This document shows, piece by piece, positions 61,395 to 64,000 of a stretch of 64,000 nucleotides of DNA (positions are counted from its first letter, which is position 1; the number at the start of each line of letters is the position of its first letter). Origin of the DNA: Berkiella sp963803015 (GTDB lineage: Bacteria > Pseudomonadota > Gammaproteobacteria > Berkiellales > Berkiellaceae). The translations under genes and the position numbers were made by a program. The stretch spans positions 744,001 through 808,000 of the forward strand of contig CAWDKV010000011.1 in NCBI GenBank assembly GCA_963803015.1, read 5' to 3'. The notes under the pieces were generated by a model. The model did no database searches. It was not told the origin of the DNA and was given only the letters and a program-made list of their open reading frames with translations.

Positions 61395-63947
61395 ATGACA
61401 AAAAGAATGTTAATTAATGCCAAACAAAAAGATGAATTACGTGTTGCGCTAGTCGATAATCAAATTTTATACGATCTCGATATTGAAAGAACCGGCAGGA
61501 TCCAAAAAAAGGCCAGTATCTACAAAGGACGCGTTACGCGTGTTGAACCCAGTTTAGAAGCCGCTTTTGTTGATTTTGGATCTGAAAGACACGGTTTTCT
61601 CCCACTTAAAGAAGTTTCAAGAGAATATTTTAGCGATCCCAACATCCTCGAAAATGGTAAACCACATATCAGAGATGCTTTAAGACCCGGCCAAGAAATT
61701 ATTATCCAAGTGGATAAAGAAGAACGTGGCAATAAAGGCGCGGCTCTCACCACCTTTATTAGTCTTGCTGGCTGTTATCTTGTGTTGATGCCAAATAATC
61801 CTAGAGCAGGTGGCATTTCACGGCGCATTGAAGGCGATGAACGAAACGAACTCAAAGATATTCTGAATCAGCTGCAAGTGCCAGAAGGAATGGGACTCAT
61901 TGTCCGCACCGCAGGTGTTGGGCGCAACATTGAAGAGTTAAAATGGGATCTGGAAGTACTCCTTAGCCAATGGCAAGCCATTGAACAAGTGTCTAAGGAA
62001 CGTGCAGCTCCTTTCTTGATTCATCGAGAAAGTGACGTCATCATCCGTGCACTCAGAGATTATTTAAGACCAGATATCACCGAAATATTGGTTGATTCCG
62101 AAGAAGCCTACCAACATGCCAAACAGCATATTCAAATCATCCGTCCGGATTATGCTGATCGTATAAAACTCTATCAAGATGCGATCCCCTTGTTTAATCG
62201 GTACCAAATTGAAAACCAAATTGAATCTGCTTTTAGACGTGAAGTGGCACTCAGTAATGGCGCTTCTATCGTAATTGATCCCGCTGAAGCATTAATCGCA
62301 ATTGACATTAACTCTGCTAGAGCCACTGAAGGTAGTGATATTGAAGAAACCGCTCTACAAACCAATATGGTTGCAGCAAAAGAAATCGCGCGCCAATTGC
62401 GCCTTCGAGATATTGGTGGCCTGATTGTCATCGATTTTATCGATATGAACTCACCTAAGCATCAACGCATGGTGGAAAATCATCTACGAGAAGAACTCAA
62501 AGCCGACAGAGCTCGCGTGCAATTGGGCAGGATCTCTCGATTTGGTCTTTTAGAAATGTCACGGCAAAGACTGCGCCCTTCTTTAGGAGATTACAGTCTA
62601 GTCGCTTGCCCACGCTGTGAAGGCCAAGGCAATATTCGCAGCGTCCAATCACTTGCTGGCGCTATCATGCGCATCATTGAAGATGAAGCGATGAAAGAAA
62701 ATACGAGACAAGTTAACGTGCAGGTGCCCGTAGATTTGGCAGCTTATCTCCTCAATGAAAAACGAGAAGCCGTGTTAAATCTCGAACAACGACACAATAT
62801 TCGTATTATCCTGCTCCCCAATGCGCATATGGTCACACCACAATATGAAATCACTCGCCTTTTAGAAGAAGAAGGCGGTGCGCATGAAGACCGTCCTAGC
62901 TTTAGCTTTATTTCGCAAGCAAAACCTAAAGACATGACTATGGCTTCCATCCATGAAGTCAAAACAGATGAGCCTGCCATTAAAGCCTTTGCGCCTGTCG
63001 CAGCTGCACCAACAGGAATGGGAGAGGATCAAGGTCTTATCAAGCGTATTTGGTCTGCCTTTTTCAAAGCATCACAAAAATCTGATTTGCAGTCTTCAGA
63101 ACAACCTAAACGGGAAGAAACTGCTGAACGCACGTCTGACGGTCACCACCAGCAACGTCAACATCAGCATAAAAAAGGACGCCGAGGTGGTGGTAGAGAT
63201 AATAGAGGTCAGAGCCAAAGCCAAGGTCAAGGCCAAAGTCAACGTCGTTCTCCTCAACAACCTTACCGTAATCGACGAGGACCACGTCATGAAGGGCAAG
63301 GGCCAAACAGAGACCGATCTGATTATAAGCCTAGAGAAGCGAGAGGGCCGCACACTGACAGAAGCCAGGATCAAGGTGTGCCTCATCAAACGCATCAGAC
63401 ACCTGCGCCTCTCCCTCTGCACAGCACAGCCCCTGCGCCACATACATCACATGCTCCGCATACAGCGCATGCTCCGCAAACCTCACATGCTCAGCATTCA
63501 TCGCATGCTCCGCAAACCTCACATGCTCAGCATTCATCGCATGCTCCGCAAACCTCACATGCTCATACGTCACATGCTCCTCAGACTCCACAGGCCGCTA
63601 TGCCTCCTCGGGTAGAAAGAGACATGAATCAAAAGCCTAAAGTTGAGCAAGTACATGCGGTGCAACCACTCAAACCAGAACATGTGCCTTCCCCTGCTAT
63701 TGTGAAACCTCAAGTACAACAATCTCCTGAAAAGAGAGCGATAGAGCAAGTTCAACGCAACATTGGGTTTAGAAAACTCTCAGCAGAAGAAGCACATAGC
63801 TCTTTAGTGACGTTAAACAATGAGAGTGCGCCCCACGCAGTAAGAGAATCGCATCTCAAACAAGTTGTGACTAAAAAGGAAACACATACTGAGAAGAATC
63901 AACAAGACGCTCAGTTAGAACACAACAAAGATAAGTCTACGTCTTAG
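61395..63947 (+). CDS. rne: Ribonuclease E
   Basis: The 850-residue endoribonuclease starts mRNA decay and processes rRNA and tRNA. The catalytic half is near-identical in pattern to E. coli: MLINAKQKDELRVALVDNQ, the S1 domain with KGRVTRVEPSLEAAFVDFG and HGFLPLKEVSREYF, the 5' sensor, the DNase-I-like region with IAIDINSARATEGSDIEETA and IVIDFIDM, and the Zn-link CPRCEGQG (about residue 405). The C-terminal half (from about 520) is low-complexity and basic, with an RG/Q-rich stretch, a His-rich tandem repeat, and no obvious degradosome-partner motif that I can name. I start it at ATG 61395; GTG 61383 is upstream. It is divergent from rluC behind a repeat-filled leader. Confidence 0.97.
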   Translation: MTKRMLINAKQKDELRVALVDNQILYDLDIERTGRIQKKASIYKGRVTRVEPSLEAAFVDFGSERHGFLPLKEVSREYFSDPNILENGKPHIRDALRPGQEIIIQVDKEERGNKGAALTTFISLAGCYLVLMPNNPRAGGISRRIEGDERNELKDILNQLQVPEGMGLIVRTAGVGRNIEELKWDLEVLLSQWQAIEQVSKERAAPFLIHRESDVIIRALRDYLRPDITEILVDSEEAYQHAKQHIQIIRPDYADRIKLYQDAIPLFNRYQIENQIESAFRREVALSNGASIVIDPAEALIAIDINSARATEGSDIEETALQTNMVAAKEIARQLRLRDIGGLIVIDFIDMNSPKHQRMVENHLREELKADRARVQLGRISRFGLLEMSRQRLRPSLGDYSLVACPRCEGQGNIRSVQSLAGAIMRIIEDEAMKENTRQVNVQVPVDLAAYLLNEKREAVLNLEQRHNIRIILLPNAHMVTPQYEITRLLEEEGGAHEDRPSFSFISQAKPKDMTMASIHEVKTDEPAIKAFAPVAAAPTGMGEDQGLIKRIWSAFFKASQKSDLQSSEQPKREETAERTSDGHHQQRQHQHKKGRRGGGRDNRGQSQSQGQGQSQRRSPQQPYRNRRGPRHEGQGPNRDRSDYKPREARGPHTDRSQDQGVPHQTHQTPAPLPLHSTAPAPHTSHAPHTAHAPQTSHAQHSSHAPQTSHAQHSSHAPQTSHAHTSHAPQTPQAAMPPRVERDMNQKPKVEQVHAVQPLKPEHVPSPAIVKPQVQQSPEKRAIEQVQRNIGFRKLSAEEAHSSLVTLNNESAPHAVRESHLKQVVTKKETHTEKNQQDAQLEHNKDKSTS
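63467..63567 (+). repeat. In-frame 36-bp tandem repeat in rne C-terminal region
   Basis: A 36-bp unit beginning GCATGCTCCGCAAACC starts at 63467, 63503 and, partially, 63539, coding for HAPQTSHAQHSS. Related HAPHT and HAPQT units flank it. The near-identical DNA shows recent slippage or unequal exchange. The coded segment is His-rich and presumably disordered. Confidence 0.9.
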
Positions 63948-64000
63948 AAATTGTTTGTCCCTTTCCTCACAAAAAAGCACCATGTGGCCTTGTGCGCTGT

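Noticed and set aside
61049..61417. A 122-codon plus-strand open frame upstream of rne
   Set aside because: It runs through three palindromic repeats; its apparent protein repeats (KWKEY, MRIARxRxQQRLK) are only translations of the repeat arms and core, and it overlaps the rne start.
63971..63995. A possible terminator at the right edge (A-run with GCAC/GTGC)
   Set aside because: Only a four-base stem is certain and the window ends too soon to judge.

Overview
The window is a stretch of an AT-rich gammaproteobacterial chromosome (about 40% G+C by eye). Gene order matches the conserved blocks of Legionellales/Pseudomonas-type genomes: tig-clpP-clpX-lon-hupB-tRNA-ppiD, asd-fimV-truA-accD-folC-cvpA-purF, smc-zipA-ligA, and rne/rluC with maf-yceD-rpmF-plsX-fabHDG-acpP-fabF-mltG-tmk-holB-pilZ-tatD. 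No phage, plasmid, CRISPR or transposase gene is visible. A Legionella/Coxiella/Berkiella-like, possibly host-associated bacterium is my inference from gene order, base composition and orphan genes; it is not proven by any single feature.

Region by region. 1-11.3 kb is an accessory amino-acid region: a peptide ABC transporter (permease cut by the window edge, plus an oversized binding lipoprotein), an exported ACT-domain protein followed by arginase, and a leftward gene string of threonine-dehydratase-like enzyme, ornithine-cyclodeaminase-like enzyme, dicarboxylate/amino-acid symporter, fatty-acid desaturase, EamA exporter and an unknown protein. 11.5-20.1 kb is protein quality control (ppiD, two tRNAs, HU, lon, clpX, clpP, tig). 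20.1-20.7 kb is a five-tRNA operon with a clear stringent-type promoter. 21-30.3 kb holds folD, a long copper ATPase, and purF-cvpA-folC-accD-truA. 30.3-34.3 kb holds a 532-residue orphan, a truncated FimV, asd and a small membrane protein. 34.3-45.4 kb holds aroC, prmB, ligA, zipA, smc and a large degenerate superfamily-1 helicase-like protein. 45.4-48.2 kb is an island of very small unknown genes around nfuA. 48.1-61 kb is the fatty-acid/phospholipid cluster with tatD, pilZ, holB, tmk, mltG, fab genes, plsX, rpmF, yceD, maf, sppA and rluC; rne closes the window.

The most unusual signal is not a gene. A family of long imperfect palindromes (full copies 124-149 bp) recurs at gene boundaries: two tandem copies plus a shortened one before folD, one between the small membrane gene and asd, one full and two miniature copies in the rne leader, one strongly diverged copy on the minus strand near 45.5 kb, and a half copy that lies inside the reading frame of fimV and codes for its N-terminus. 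The outer arms differ in sequence between copies but remain self-complementary within each copy, and an inner stem shows compensatory changes. This points to selection on, or propagation by, a folded structure, comparable in concept to Rickettsia palindromic elements.

Functionally, the core blocks are ordinary housekeeping. Arginase and the ornithine-cyclodeaminase-like enzyme could together turn arginine into proline, and the peptide and dicarboxylate transporters would supply substrates, suggesting an amino-acid-scavenging lifestyle. Many start sites here are GTG or TTG; I moved several starts inward where a ribosome-binding site and family length supported it.
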